Positions 41,701-51,121 are shown, counted from the stretch's first letter. The stretch: DNA of 64,000 nt from Streptomyces malaysiensis subsp. samsunensis (GCF_024519315.1 NZ_JANIIC010000009.1:1-64000), one strand, 5' to 3'. A program made the numbers and translations. The notes: generated by a model not told the origin, from the sequence alone.

Positions 41701-42739
41701 CGCCACCCAGTCGATGTTCGGCACCCGCGTCGAACTGCGGCTGAACGACGCCGCCGACTCCAGCATCGACCGCAAACTCTCCGAAACCCTCAGCCCCGAC
41801 ACCCCGGGCCGGGTCCTGACCGACGCCAAACTCTTCGCCCAGGTCGCCCTGCCCCGCATCGACGCCCACCCGGCAACGGGCGACCTCGCCGTCGCCCTCG
41901 AAGAGGCCGCACACACGGCCCGCGCCACCTGGCACGGCGAACTCGCCGCCCCGGTACGCGTCCTGCCCACCCATCTGCCCTCCACGAAACTCCCCTCGCC
42001 CGCCGTCGAGCCATCACGGATCCCCATCGGCCTCGACCAGGACGCCCTCGCCCCCGCACACCTGGACCTCTTGGCACACGACCAGCACCTGCTGATCCTC
42101 GGCGACAACGAATGCGGCAAGACCAACCTCCTGCGACTCATCACCCGGCAGCTCACCGACCGCTACTCGGACGAGGAACTCGTCTTCGCCGTCTTCGACC
42201 CTCGCCGCGGGCTGCGCGGAGTCATCCCCGAGCCCTACCGAGGCGGCTACGCCCACAACCCCAAACTCTCCGCAGCCCTCACCACGGGCATCGCCAAGGA
42301 ACTCGACAAGCGTCTCCCGGACGAAACGGTCGACCACGACGCACTCGCCGATGAGCCCTCCTTCAACGGCCCACGCATCGTCATCCTCGTCGACGACTAC
42401 GACATCCTCACCACCGCAGGCCAACAGCCCCTGGCCGGCTTCCTGCCCTACGTCCCCTCCGCCCAGGACATCGGGCTGCACTTCGTCATCGCCCGCCGCA
42501 CCGCCGGATCCTCCCGGGCCCTGTACGAGCCGCTGCTGACCACTCTGCGCGAGACCGGGACCGCCGCCCTCGTCATGACCGGCGACCGCACCGAGGGCCA
42601 GCTCTTCCCCGGCCTCTACGCCTCGGCGCAACCGCCCGGCCGCGGCACCCTCGTCCGCCGCGGCCGCCCCCACCAGCTCATCCAGACCGCTTTCGCCCCC
42701 GAGGCCACCCCCGCCACCACACCGGACGACGCCACGTGA
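38732..42739 (+). CDS. eccC: EccC-like FtsK/SpoIIIE type VII secretion ATPase
   Basis: A 1335-aa single-chain EccC (EccCa and EccCb fused). Two transmembrane helices lie at about 45-90. Three FtsK/SpoIIIE ATPase domains follow. Domain 1 has Walker A GATGSGKSE (about 490) and Walker B LFVVIDEFGEL. Domain 2 has GGPQTGKTT (about 840) and VLLIDGFGAL. Domain 3 has GDNECGKTN (about 1123) and IVILVDDYDIL. EccC recognises WXG100 substrates through its third domain and drives export. Domain 1 is the most canonical and probably the main motor. ATG 38732 is coupled to the ParA-like gene; the stop overlaps the next GTG. Confidence 0.92.
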   Translation: MTQHVIHRPARSTRPLPSASPRTVEPPPNLPEGKIGNAATTMLPMAGVMSSVVMMTVIRNSQFAALGAIVLVFALLGAVALFWSQRGKAQRTRRTQRERYLEYLEELREEFGRLERERRQGARVLNPPPEALYDIVRDPARLWERRRLDEDFLRVRVGVGEVPVQELTVGQHSGSVLTPPDPFMLNEARALLGRFATATDFPLTVPLDRAGDVSIVGDRDGVLRVARALLLQAAVAHAPDDLSVGLAFPTEREEDWSWGKWLPHVLDTDEGDGPVAARRIAAGLPQLSKLLPTELRRRASYAAEVRRGLSDRSALQLTNRLLVISDAYGEAACELPRPDEAVALRDMGVTVLHLLERQVHEPDQVSVRITVDGERIEVEDLRTPEPARSTGTVDAVTLPGAEGLVRELAPLRLSATSAPEGAPVSGPVDFPELLGIDDPATLDLDRLWAPRGERAFLRVPIGLSDRHEPVLLDVKESSELGMGPHGLCVGATGSGKSELLRTLVLALLTTHPPEDLALVLVDYKGGATFAPFDDLPHVAGVITNLENQAGLVERVHTSLAGEVKRRQQVLRDAGNVADIGHYAALRATRRPELEPLPHLFVVIDEFGELLTAKPDFIDLFLSIGRIGRSIGVHLLLSSQRIEGGKLKGLDTYLSYRLGLRTFSADESRTVLDTTDAFHLPPLPGFGYLKVDTSTYERFKAGYVSGGYRGPSLRKPQDDEPLALPYPTFNTHQAPEHAAAPEPESTKRDTGPTVLSVMVDQLRGAAEPVRRIWLPPLPDTITLDTAAGPVQASDRGLHLTSRTDPMRVPLGVLDDPARQWQDPWLLDLTVAGGHAAIIGGPQTGKTTLLRTIALSLSLTHTPREVALYGLDLAGGGLSALTDLPHVGGIAGRADHERATRAVAEVRAMLNEREQLFREHGIDSIAQLRSLRAQGRLSGLSSTDIVLLIDGFGALRDEFADLEDAVTDLLKRGSGYGIHVVAGMLRWNGVRIATQSMFGTRVELRLNDAADSSIDRKLSETLSPDTPGRVLTDAKLFAQVALPRIDAHPATGDLAVALEEAAHTARATWHGELAAPVRVLPTHLPSTKLPSPAVEPSRIPIGLDQDALAPAHLDLLAHDQHLLILGDNECGKTNLLRLITRQLTDRYSDEELVFAVFDPRRGLRGVIPEPYRGGYAHNPKLSAALTTGIAKELDKRLPDETVDHDALADEPSFNGPRIVILVDDYDILTTAGQQPLAGFLPYVPSAQDIGLHFVIARRTAGSSRALYEPLLTTLRETGTAALVMTGDRTEGQLFPGLYASAQPPGRGTLVRRGRPHQLIQTAFAPEATPATTPDDAT

Positions 42740-44142
42740 CCAAGGACGTCATCGCCCTCACCCCGACCATGCCCGACGTACGCACCCTGCTGGCCGGGCT
42801 CTACGCGGGCGGCCCCGACCTGCGCGTACGCACCGCCGCTGACGGCGCCGTCGTCCAACTCTGCACCCCGGACGGAAGCACCCTCGTCTCCATCGAAGCC
42901 CCCATCCTCATCCACACCCCCGGCGAACCGTCCCGCCTCCTCGGCACCGGAACCACCACCCCGGACAGCCCCGTCTGGTGGACCGAAGCACGCGCCACCA
43001 CCGCCGTACTCGAGGCCGGACAGCTCGCGGGCTCCTTCGCCGGACGCCTCGCCACCGTCCTGGGCGGCACCACCTGGCCACCGGAAGCGGCAACCACCGA
43101 GGTCATCCCCCTCACCACCGACACCACAACAACCCCAGCAAACGCACACCCAGCCATAGACGTCCTCACCGACACCACAGCGGTCGTCCTCCAGGACCGA
43201 CCAGTCATCCCCATGACCAGCTGGCTCTCCGACGCCCTACGAAGCGCGATCACCAGCGACCGAGCCCTCCACATCGTCACCCCCAACACCGCCCGCCTCA
43301 CCCTCCCCACCCGCAACGCCCTGGGCGGACACCCCCACCGCTGGGTCGTCCAAGACCCACAGGACGGCTACTACGACGGCCTCTCCGGCGCCGTGCTGCA
43401 CTGGCAAAACGGCACCTTCGCCCCGGCCCGCACCACGTCCGGCACCACGCCCGTCGCACAAGCCTTCACCAACACCACCAACACAGGCGACCGCCAACTC
43501 ATCCTCGCCCTCCGCACCCGCCACCCCGCAGACGACCACCTCATCCTCGGCCGCGCCCTCGAAACCACCTGGCACCACCTCACCGGCACCCCACCCGCCG
43601 GATGGAGCACCGCCGAGCCCGTCAACCTGCCCTGGTCCACCCGCCAACTGACCGACCTCGCCCGCCGACGCGCACCCCGCCCCACCTGGCTGATCGCCAT
43701 CGGCCACCCCGACCGCCCCGCACTCGCCACCATCCGTATCGCCCGCACCACCGCCGGAGTCGAAGAAGACATCACCCTCACCATCGGCTACGCCGAACAC
43801 GAACCCCCGCCGCTGGACGCCATCCCCCACCTCGCCGAGGCCCTCACCACCGCCGACCACGGCCTGACCTCGATGCTCACCTCACTGCGCCACGGCCCAC
43901 GCGACCTCACCATCGCCCCACACATCGCGACACCCCCCAACCCCGTCGCCCTCACCCTCGGCCCCGACACTGTCCACGCCATCGGCACCCACCACGCCCA
44001 GCACCCACCCCTCAACCTCACCCCCACCCAACTCGGCCCCGCCTCCCGCCCCGCCCTGCACTACCCCCTCGGCGACGCCACCAACGACCAGACCTGGACC
44101 ACCCTCAAACACCTCACCCAACACCTGCGAACGGGAACCTGA
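42736..44142 (+). CDS. type VII locus protein of unknown function
   Basis: A 468-aa soluble protein, GTG start overlapping the eccC stop by 4 nt. It is Thr/Pro/His-rich with extreme third-position C bias. No transmembrane helix, signal peptide or enzyme motif is visible. The N-terminus (about 1-65) resembles a beta-rich domain and the middle part contains WSTRQLTDLARRRAPRP. It is the last gene of the ESX-like operon. It is placed as a secretion-associated component by coupling only; I do not recognise the family. Confidence 0.7.
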   Translation: MTKDVIALTPTMPDVRTLLAGLYAGGPDLRVRTAADGAVVQLCTPDGSTLVSIEAPILIHTPGEPSRLLGTGTTTPDSPVWWTEARATTAVLEAGQLAGSFAGRLATVLGGTTWPPEAATTEVIPLTTDTTTTPANAHPAIDVLTDTTAVVLQDRPVIPMTSWLSDALRSAITSDRALHIVTPNTARLTLPTRNALGGHPHRWVVQDPQDGYYDGLSGAVLHWQNGTFAPARTTSGTTPVAQAFTNTTNTGDRQLILALRTRHPADDHLILGRALETTWHHLTGTPPAGWSTAEPVNLPWSTRQLTDLARRRAPRPTWLIAIGHPDRPALATIRIARTTAGVEEDITLTIGYAEHEPPPLDAIPHLAEALTTADHGLTSMLTSLRHGPRDLTIAPHIATPPNPVALTLGPDTVHAIGTHHAQHPPLNLTPTQLGPASRPALHYPLGDATNDQTWTTLKHLTQHLRTGT

Positions 44143-44158
44143 CCCAGCCGATCAGCCT

Positions 44159-44194
44159 CCTCACCGCACGACATGCTCGCGGCGAGCGGTGAGG
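44159..44194 (+). terminator. terminator of the type VII operon
   Basis: CCTCACCGC (44159-44167) pairs perfectly with GCGGTGAGG (44186-44194) around an 18-nt loop, beginning 17 nt after the last stop codon of the operon. No T-run, as is common in high-GC hosts. Confidence 0.6.
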
Positions 44195-44247
44195 CACATC
44201 CGAGGCGGTGATGACGGCAGTGAAGCACTTCTTCGCCACACTCGACG

Positions 44248-44547
44248 CGCTTCCTGCGCACTCTGATGTTCTCCCGCCAGCCGATCCCCTACCCCGCAGC
44301 GGTCAAGCGACGTACCTTCGCCAACTCGGCTTCTACGCTTTCACCAAGGAAGGACTCGACGCCTTCCGCAACCTCGAACAAGGTCCCCTTGAGCAGGCCG
44401 AGGAAGTCGAGATGCTCCGGCTCCTGGAACACGGGCACCGCGTACGTATGGTCCCCGTCAGCTGGGATCGCCGTCGACACACCAGAGGATCTGGTGCGCG
44501 CCGATGCCCTCCTGAAATCTGAGGGGAGGCAACATCAGGACCGGTAA
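44248..44547 (+). pseudogene. remnant of a CMP-KDO synthetase (KdsB)-like cytidylyltransferase gene
   Basis: Three pieces in two frames together match the C-terminal part of 3-deoxy-manno-octulosonate cytidylyltransferases. LMFSRQPIPYP (from 44263) is in the frame of 44266. YLRQLGFYAFTKEGLDAF continuing to EMLRLLEHGHRVRMVPVS (about 44314-44461) is in another frame. GIAVDTPEDLVRADALL (about 44466-44516) is back in the first frame. So at least two frameshifts are present, near 44300 and 44461, and the N-terminal two thirds are absent. No intact protein can be made. The family activates sugar acids with CTP. This is a scar between the secretion locus and the defence island. The 150 bp after it hold nothing I can support. 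Confidence 0.75.
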
Positions 44548-44697
44548 TGGCCGTGGCCCGGAACACGGCAGCCGCATCGTTTAGCGGGGGAACCTCAAAA
44601 CGACCGAGGCGGACGATCGGGTCGTCGCGCAAGCACAGGACAGGTCTCCCCACGACTCACGCTGTGTGTCCAACCACCCCCCGCCCACGACGACTGC

Positions 44698-47478
44698 TTA
44701 CGCTTCGCCCAAAGACTCGTCCTCCTCGCCGTGCTCGGGCGTGGCCCCGATCGAGGCCGTCCCCGGATCGGCTTGCTCCGTGTCCTCCATGGGCTCGGCG
44801 TACTTCGCGGCGAGCCGGGCGAGGTGCAGGGCGAGTGGAAGCTGGAGCGCGTTGGCGTAGTCGTCCGGGAAGCGCTGCTGGTGGACGTACATGGCCCACT
44901 GCTCCGGATCGTCGCCTGGCTGGAGTGCTGCCATGCAGAGGTCCAGGATTTCGGGGTTCCACGCCGGCGTACCTGGCATGCGTAGGGACCGTCCGGCTGC
45001 GTTGCGGTGCTCGGTGAACTTACTCATGTCACGGGGGTGGCCGTGCTGGCTGGCCTTGTCCGAGGTGCTCTGGAAGAGGCGATTGTCCTGTGGCGCGTCA
45101 GCGGGCACCCAGAGCCCCTTGGCAACCCCGGCGCCCGAGTCCCCGTCGGGTGCCCACCACTGCGGTGTCTCCTCCCGGTCGTTGCTCGCGATGCGGACAA
45201 CCCGCAGGCGGCGGCCGTGCGCGGCGAGCCGCTGAAGTGGTCCGGCGCCCAGGCTCAGGCGGTCGGCGGCCAGCCCGGGGTTGGTCAGCCACGGCCAGCG
45301 CTGGCGGGTGTTCTGTGCGTGGGTGAGGACGAGGGTCGGCTCGCCGCGCAGCTTGTACAGCGTCTGCTTGACGAACAGGGCGGTTGCGTCCTCCTGCTGC
45401 TTTCGCGTCCTGAGATCCGTGCTGCGGATCTTTCCGGTGAGGCTGCGCAGCAACTCGGGGTACGGCACCCAGTCTGAGGTTTCCGCCGTACGGCCGAGCA
45501 CACAGTCCTGGCCAGGACGGATGAGTACGGCGATCGGGGTGAACTGCGGGTATTTGTTGTCACGGCTGACGTTGCGCTTGACGAGCCAGAAGGCGAGCTG
45601 GTTCAGGTCCTCCGGGATGGCCGCACCGAGTGAGTGCTCGGGCAGGAACCGCATCCCGAGCTGCCGCAGGCCATCGCTCCAGGCAGCCCTGGCCCGGTGC
45701 GGGTCCGAAACAGCCTCTGGCTTGGCGCTGTCCGGGTCCGGGAGGTCCAGGAACTGGCTGACCAGGCTGGCATCAGCGAGCCCCACACGCAGCGCGGACT
45801 TGGGGTCACTCGTGCGGCGCCGGAAGCCGTCCTTGCCCTCCAACTCGACGAATGCCAGCTGAGGGTGTGTACCCAGCTCGGTTGCCCACACGCGTAGTTC
45901 GTCGCGCACCGCACGCCGTCGCGCATCCATGGCGGCGTCCCATTCATCGCCGCGCCGCAGGGTGCTGCCCTCACCCAGGGGGCCGACGAGTTCCGCGGCC
46001 TGCCGGACGTGGAGACGCACGGTCAGGTCGGGATGGTCCCACTGCCACAGGTCAGGGCCACCGGCCGTGCGGTACCGCGCGAGGCCGAGGTTCTCCTCGG
46101 CCGCCGCGACCAGGTGGTCGCGCATGATGTCGGTCTGGTGCAGCAGCACGGCAGTGAGCCCCGAGGGGCCGACGGCGCGAGAGAGAAGGGGGCGCCGGCG
46201 GGCAGCGTTGCGCGCCTGCCGTTCAGCGTTCTCCCGGTCGATCCTCGCCTTGTCCTCGTCGGTGGCGTTCTTCGGCACGGAGGCGGTGGACTCGAGCACG
46301 TTGTGCGGGGTCTGGCGCCGGATTCCGCTGCGCCGGGATGTGCTGACGCGCGTGAACTCGGGGGACAGTGACGCTGCGGCCCACTCCGTCAGGCGCCGTC
46401 GCTCCTGCGGCGCGATTCCGGCCTGTACCCCGTGTCGTCCCATCATCGTGTGGTGCACCACTGCAGCGGTGACGCCGTCCCGGCTGGTGAGCCAGGTCTC
46501 CGGCTCCTTGGCCATGAGGTCGGGTGAGGGGAAGCGGGGGACGGCAGAGATCTGGTTCAGCATCCCCTCCGGCCCGCCCTGAACCCACGCGTAGCCCCCG
46601 GCCTGGGGCACCCAGCGCAGGCCGCCGACCGCGAACCGTTCCGGGGCGGGTCCGTCGGGCACAAGACTCTGGTCCGCCAGCAGGTAGACGGAGGCGCTTC
46701 CCCGCTGCGGCAGCCAGACGGGACCGCGTACCCATCGGCGTACACCGGTGGAGAGGTGGATACGGGGAGTCGAGTCGAAGGGAGCGGTGCGCAGACAGAT
46801 CCGGATGTACGCGGAGTAGTTCCACACCTTGGCCTTCGCACCACGTCCGGTGGGGTGCTCCAGCGGCGGCCAGGAGACGAGCTCGGCCCCGGGAGCTCCC
46901 GCGTCCATCGCGACCTGCCGGAACGTGAGCCGCTCGCCGAAGTGCTCGTAGGCCGGTTCCTGTCGTGCGATGCGAGCGGCGAGGACCTCGGGCAAAAGCC
47001 GCCACAGGTGGTCAGCGGGCACGGCGGTGCCGCCGTCACTGACGGTCTGCTCCAGCATGTCGACGCTGAGGAGATCCCACTCCAGGCCGTTGATGTCCAG
47101 CAGAGAGGCGGTTTCCTTGACTTTGGCGTGTCCCTCGGGGCCTGGCTGCAGATCGCGCAGCCAGGCGTGGATGAAGGTGCTCGTCACCGCCTTTGGATAG
47201 GGTGCATTCGCGTACAGCCAGGGCCGACCGTCGTCGAGTGGGGCCCTCTTGGCCACGGATACCAAGTCGGGAGCGACGGCTGCGATCACCTGGTTGAGCC
47301 GCTTGATGGGCACCGACACCTTGCCGCGATCGCGCCGCTCGGGCTTACCGTGCTGCCAGTGGTCCTTGAGAGGGTCCCGCCAGGCTCGGGGGAAGGCGAG
47401 TGCGTAGTGGGGCATGAGGAAGGGATCGCCGCCCGGTGTGGGGATGAAGGCGGCGGGCTGGATGTGGTCGTAGGCCAT
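44698..47478 (-). CDS. pPIWI-RE family Argonaute-like protein
   Basis: A 926-aa protein of the pPIWI-RE family (prokaryotic PIWI with conserved R and E, described by Burroughs, Iyer and Aravind). An N-terminal X-type domain (about 1-330, with WVPQAGGYAWVQGG) is followed by a MID-like region and a C-terminal RNase H/PIWI-like domain. The latter shows FVKQTLYKLRGEPTLVL, VRIASNDREETPQWW, and, near the end, a RFPDDYANALQLPLALHLA segment typical of PIWI C-termini. Members act with a REase and a DinG-type helicase, probably in nucleic-acid-guided or R-loop-based defence. Here those partners lie directly upstream on the same strand, with a 103-bp gap before this gene. Guide type and catalytic state cannot be told from sequence. 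Confidence 0.85.
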   Translation of the reverse strand: MAYDHIQPAAFIPTPGGDPFLMPHYALAFPRAWRDPLKDHWQHGKPERRDRGKVSVPIKRLNQVIAAVAPDLVSVAKRAPLDDGRPWLYANAPYPKAVTSTFIHAWLRDLQPGPEGHAKVKETASLLDINGLEWDLLSVDMLEQTVSDGGTAVPADHLWRLLPEVLAARIARQEPAYEHFGERLTFRQVAMDAGAPGAELVSWPPLEHPTGRGAKAKVWNYSAYIRICLRTAPFDSTPRIHLSTGVRRWVRGPVWLPQRGSASVYLLADQSLVPDGPAPERFAVGGLRWVPQAGGYAWVQGGPEGMLNQISAVPRFPSPDLMAKEPETWLTSRDGVTAAVVHHTMMGRHGVQAGIAPQERRRLTEWAAASLSPEFTRVSTSRRSGIRRQTPHNVLESTASVPKNATDEDKARIDRENAERQARNAARRRPLLSRAVGPSGLTAVLLHQTDIMRDHLVAAAEENLGLARYRTAGGPDLWQWDHPDLTVRLHVRQAAELVGPLGEGSTLRRGDEWDAAMDARRRAVRDELRVWATELGTHPQLAFVELEGKDGFRRRTSDPKSALRVGLADASLVSQFLDLPDPDSAKPEAVSDPHRARAAWSDGLRQLGMRFLPEHSLGAAIPEDLNQLAFWLVKRNVSRDNKYPQFTPIAVLIRPGQDCVLGRTAETSDWVPYPELLRSLTGKIRSTDLRTRKQQEDATALFVKQTLYKLRGEPTLVLTHAQNTRQRWPWLTNPGLAADRLSLGAGPLQRLAAHGRRLRVVRIASNDREETPQWWAPDGDSGAGVAKGLWVPADAPQDNRLFQSTSDKASQHGHPRDMSKFTEHRNAAGRSLRMPGTPAWNPEILDLCMAALQPGDDPEQWAMYVHQQRFPDDYANALQLPLALHLARLAAKYAEPMEDTEQADPGTASIGATPEHGEEDESLGEA

Positions 47479-47581
47479 GACGGGGTGGGTCTCCGTTCGG
47501 ATCGGTGAGAAGCGTCAGTGAGTGTCATTCCGATGCGTGAGAGTGCGTCGATGCGTCGGCGCGGGAGTGTCGGCGAGGGCC

Positions 47582-50500
47582 TCAGTCCATGTCCGCCAGT
47601 GCCTTGTACAGCGGCTCGTACAGGGCCTCGACCAGGGACTTTTCGATCGAGGGCACGGCGGATTCGGTACTGAAATAGGGGGCGAGGAGCACGCGCATGC
47701 TCGCCAGCAGGCTGGAGGCGGGGGTGTCGGTGGCCGCGAGGCCAGCCTCGCGTGGTGAGAAGGCAGCGTCGACGAATACGACGCGTGCGGGCACTCCGCC
47801 CCGCACGAGGCGGCCGATGACCTGCCAGATCACGACCAACTGGTCCCAGGTGAACGACTCCTTCTCGGTCTTCGGGAGACTGGTCCACGACAGTCGGCGG
47901 GTCAGGAAGCGGTTCCAGGCGTGGCGGGCGTCGCGCCGGAAGGCGAGCCCCGCTCGGTCGGGGGTGCCTTCCCGGCGGGCGAGGCGCCGCAGGCCCTCGC
48001 CCGGGCCGCGGGTCTGCCGTACCGCCCAGTCGTTGACGGCCTGCACGGCGAGTGCGATGTCGTCGGGGCGGGGGTGTGGGCGGGCCAGGAAGTAGACGGT
48101 GCCGATGGCGGCCTTGCCTCCGGGGACGACGATGTTGTGGCCGCGTTCGACGGCGAGGAGCGGGGCGACGAGGAGTTCCCCGTCGGCCTGGCCGCCGCCC
48201 GCCCAGCCCGCGACGTCACCGCGGCGCAGGGCCTTCGCCTCGGCGGTACGTGGCAGGGCGCTCCAAGCTGTGTCGAGGTCGGCGTCGTCGGAGACGAGCC
48301 GGGAGACCCGACCGACCCATTCGGGGATCGAGTTGAGGTATGCGGCGGCCCTGCGGGCCTCCTCGTAGCTGCCGACGAGGAGTAGCAGGCGGCGCCTCTC
48401 GGGGTCGTCGATGTCGTCGAGTTCCTGTTGGAGGGCGCTGACCGAGCCGCTGAGGCCGCGGTCGGGCTCGGCGAGCTGGTACAGCATCTGGACGAGGGCG
48501 GCCGGGCGTTCCTCCGGGTCGCAGCCGGACAGCCGCAGTGGTCTTGTACTTCCGGGCCAGTACAGGAATTCCTTGCGGAACTCGGTGTCGAGGATGGCGC
48601 GCACCTCCTCCTTGTGCGGGCGCAACACCGCATCGACATCGGCGTGCACGTGGTAGCGGCTGGAGGTCCCGGCCCAGCTGGTGGCGGACATCAGCATCAG
48701 ATGCGGGCCGGGCCGTCCGTCGACGGCTGGCAGGTCGGGCAGACCGAGCAGCAGTTCGCGTCCCACACCGTTGCAGCGGAAGAAGCGCAATTCGCCACTC
48801 TGCTCGCCCTCTTTTCTCCTCTCGTCCAGCTGGAACTGGAAGCCGAGGACGTTGCCCATGGGTGACTCGGGCATCACGGGCTCGTAGTCACGGGGCGGGC
48901 GACGGGAGAGCACATTGGAGGCGGACTCCAGGTTGAGGGCCGCTTCGACGCGCTGCCAGAGCCCGGTCATGAAGTTGAGCCGATGGTGGAGAGCGGCGAG
49001 GACCAAGGTGAGTTCGAACCGGGGCACGTGGGGGTCGGTTCCGTCGTCGAGTCGTACGGCGCCGTTGAGGAGCCGCTCCAGCACGGGCCGGACTTGGGTG
49101 CGGGTGTCGGAGCCGTGAGGAGCGTGCAGCAGACCGAGGGTGAGATGGACGAGCTCGTTGACGAGCACGGTTTCCGCCGGGTCCGTCTCGGGCTCGGTAC
49201 CGGCGGTACGGGGCTGGAGCGGGTCGTCACGGAAGCGGTTGAGTACGCCGTCGATCCGCTCGCGCTGCGCAAAGCGCCGGGCCTCGGGCATCCCCTCGGA
49301 CACGGTGCTCTCGTCCACGTCCTTGAGGTCGGGGAACCAGGCGTTGATGAGCCACTGGTGGAGGGTGACCGCGCTGAAGTAGTCCTGGGTGATCCAGTGG
49401 CGCAGCGCGCGGTTCTGGATGAGGCGCGAGTACAGTCGGTCGGTGGCGTGGCGCACGGTGTGAGTAGCGTTCGTCCAGTCGTCGATGTCCCGTGCCGAGA
49501 GCTGGAGTCGCGCCTGACCGGCGAGTTCGGCAAGGGCGTGGGCAGCGACCTCGTCGATCCACGAGTTCGGGGCGCGTCCGGCGAGAGTGGTGGCGGGGGC
49601 GAACGCCGTGTCGAGCTGCATCTGCACCCGGTCCGCCTCGTCCACGACGACCAAATCGCTCATCCGGCACGCGAGTTCGAGGTAACGCAGCCGCTGCTGC
49701 TGAAGCTGTTCGGGCACAGCAGTGTGGACGAGACTCGCGGGAGTGGCCACCCACACCCGGGCGTCGACGAGTTGACGGGCTGCGTGATGGCGAGGGCAGC
49801 GGGACCACAGCGGGCAGCCGTGACGCCGCGGGCGTTCGTCGTCCGTGGGCGCGGCACTCGCAGCGCGTTCAGCGGCCGCTGCCCCGTCGAGGGCCTCCCC
49901 ATCATCATCGGGATCTGCCTCGGAACCCTCCCTGCCGAGCAGTCCTTCCCGCGGGTCCGCCGCCTCCGTGGGTGTCCGGCGCACCTCGTAGAGGTTTCCG
50001 CACGGCGCCTCGCCGACGCGCAGCGGTCGCTCCGCCTCCACACCGCGCAGGGCGTCGAGTGGGCAGGCACTGTTGACGTGGTCGAAACCGTCGTGCCAGT
50101 GGGTGAGCAGGCTCGGGGTGCCGCTCGACGCGATGCGCCGGTGGAGTCGCTGGATGTGGCGCTCGCGCGTGGAGTGGCCGAGTACTGGTGCGGTCGGCAC
50201 GCCCAGGCGGTCCAGGAGTCCGGTGACGGACAGGGCTTCGGCGACATCGCCGACGACGACGGTGATCCGCAGCCCGCGTTCGGTGACGGCCCAGAAGGTG
50301 AGGATGTCGCGCAGGGTGCTCTTGCCGGCGCCGACCATGCCGACGAGATGGAGGAGCCGGTCGATGCGCAGGGTGTCGCTCTGCTCGAACTTTCCTTGTC
50401 TCTCGTCGCGTACGAACAGCTCGACGCGCCTCAGGCGCTGGAGCCAGTGGCCACGCGCAATGTCCGAGGTCTTTGACTCGATCGCGTCCATACGGCGCGC

Positions 50501-51121
50501 GGAGGACTCCAGTTCACGCCACTCGACGGTGATCGGCTCACCCTTGCCGGGCAGCGGCGCATCGAGGTCATGTGCGGCTGTCGGTCCGTCCGGAAGCAGG
50601 TCCTCGGTGAAGGTGACGGCGTACCGACGGTCACGGACGGGGAAGACGTAGTCTCCGGCCTGGGCGTGCGGCAGTCGGTGGCGCGCGTACGGGGGCGGCT
50701 CGCCGAGTACCTTCTCGTAGCGTTCGAAGCGGCGTGCGGCTCGCGCGGGCGAGCGACGCACGGGCACGGACTCCGCGGATGCCAGATCGTATCCGCGCAG
50801 TTCCTGGGGAACGGCGAGGTAGGACTCGAGGGCGAGCAGCCATTCCCGGCGCCTGCGCAGGGGCAGCAGGTAGTGCCGGGCTCGCCGGACGCGCAGTCGC
50901 TGCGCGTCGGTGGTGATATCGCCGAACGCCTCCCCGAACGGGTAGCCACTGACGAGTGTCCACGTGTCGATGGCGGCCCGGCCCGGCATGACCGACTCCA
51001 GGAGGTACAGGCCGAGTTCCACATCTAGTAGATCGCCGGGGTTGAAGGAGCGGGGTCCGTCCTGCCATGCATCCTTCAAGGGGGCGGTCAGCCCGCGGTG
51101 CCAACCGCTGCGGTCACGCAT
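47582..51121 (-). CDS. pPIWI-RE system DinG-like helicase with Z domain
   Basis: An 1179-aa helicase. The N-terminal about 100 residues fit the pPIWI_RE_Z domain (VELGLYLLESVMPGRAAIDT, then SGYPFGEA). Walker A GMVGAGKST lies at 261-269 and the Walker B box VVVDEADR at 491-498. Between them, Cys353, 374, 436 and 442 resemble the four Fe-S ligands of XPD/DinG-type helicases. The C-terminal half includes a second RecA-like domain ending in a nucleotide-sensing region (VVIWQVIGRLVRGGVPARVV). It probably unwinds DNA or R-loops for the pPIWI protein. ATG 51121 overlaps the REase gene by 8 nt. Confidence 0.85.
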   Translation of the reverse strand: MRDRSGWHRGLTAPLKDAWQDGPRSFNPGDLLDVELGLYLLESVMPGRAAIDTWTLVSGYPFGEAFGDITTDAQRLRVRRARHYLLPLRRRREWLLALESYLAVPQELRGYDLASAESVPVRRSPARAARRFERYEKVLGEPPPYARHRLPHAQAGDYVFPVRDRRYAVTFTEDLLPDGPTAAHDLDAPLPGKGEPITVEWRELESSARRMDAIESKTSDIARGHWLQRLRRVELFVRDERQGKFEQSDTLRIDRLLHLVGMVGAGKSTLRDILTFWAVTERGLRITVVVGDVAEALSVTGLLDRLGVPTAPVLGHSTRERHIQRLHRRIASSGTPSLLTHWHDGFDHVNSACPLDALRGVEAERPLRVGEAPCGNLYEVRRTPTEAADPREGLLGREGSEADPDDDGEALDGAAAAERAASAAPTDDERPRRHGCPLWSRCPRHHAARQLVDARVWVATPASLVHTAVPEQLQQQRLRYLELACRMSDLVVVDEADRVQMQLDTAFAPATTLAGRAPNSWIDEVAAHALAELAGQARLQLSARDIDDWTNATHTVRHATDRLYSRLIQNRALRHWITQDYFSAVTLHQWLINAWFPDLKDVDESTVSEGMPEARRFAQRERIDGVLNRFRDDPLQPRTAGTEPETDPAETVLVNELVHLTLGLLHAPHGSDTRTQVRPVLERLLNGAVRLDDGTDPHVPRFELTLVLAALHHRLNFMTGLWQRVEAALNLESASNVLSRRPPRDYEPVMPESPMGNVLGFQFQLDERRKEGEQSGELRFFRCNGVGRELLLGLPDLPAVDGRPGPHLMLMSATSWAGTSSRYHVHADVDAVLRPHKEEVRAILDTEFRKEFLYWPGSTRPLRLSGCDPEERPAALVQMLYQLAEPDRGLSGSVSALQQELDDIDDPERRRLLLLVGSYEEARRAAAYLNSIPEWVGRVSRLVSDDADLDTAWSALPRTAEAKALRRGDVAGWAGGGQADGELLVAPLLAVERGHNIVVPGGKAAIGTVYFLARPHPRPDDIALAVQAVNDWAVRQTRGPGEGLRRLARREGTPDRAGLAFRRDARHAWNRFLTRRLSWTSLPKTEKESFTWDQLVVIWQVIGRLVRGGVPARVVFVDAAFSPREAGLAATDTPASSLLASMRVLLAPYFSTESAVPSIEKSLVEALYEPLYKALADMD

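Noticed and set aside
44208..44547. Two small independent genes at this place
   Set aside because: The pieces match successive parts of one enzyme family in different frames, so a decayed gene explains them better.
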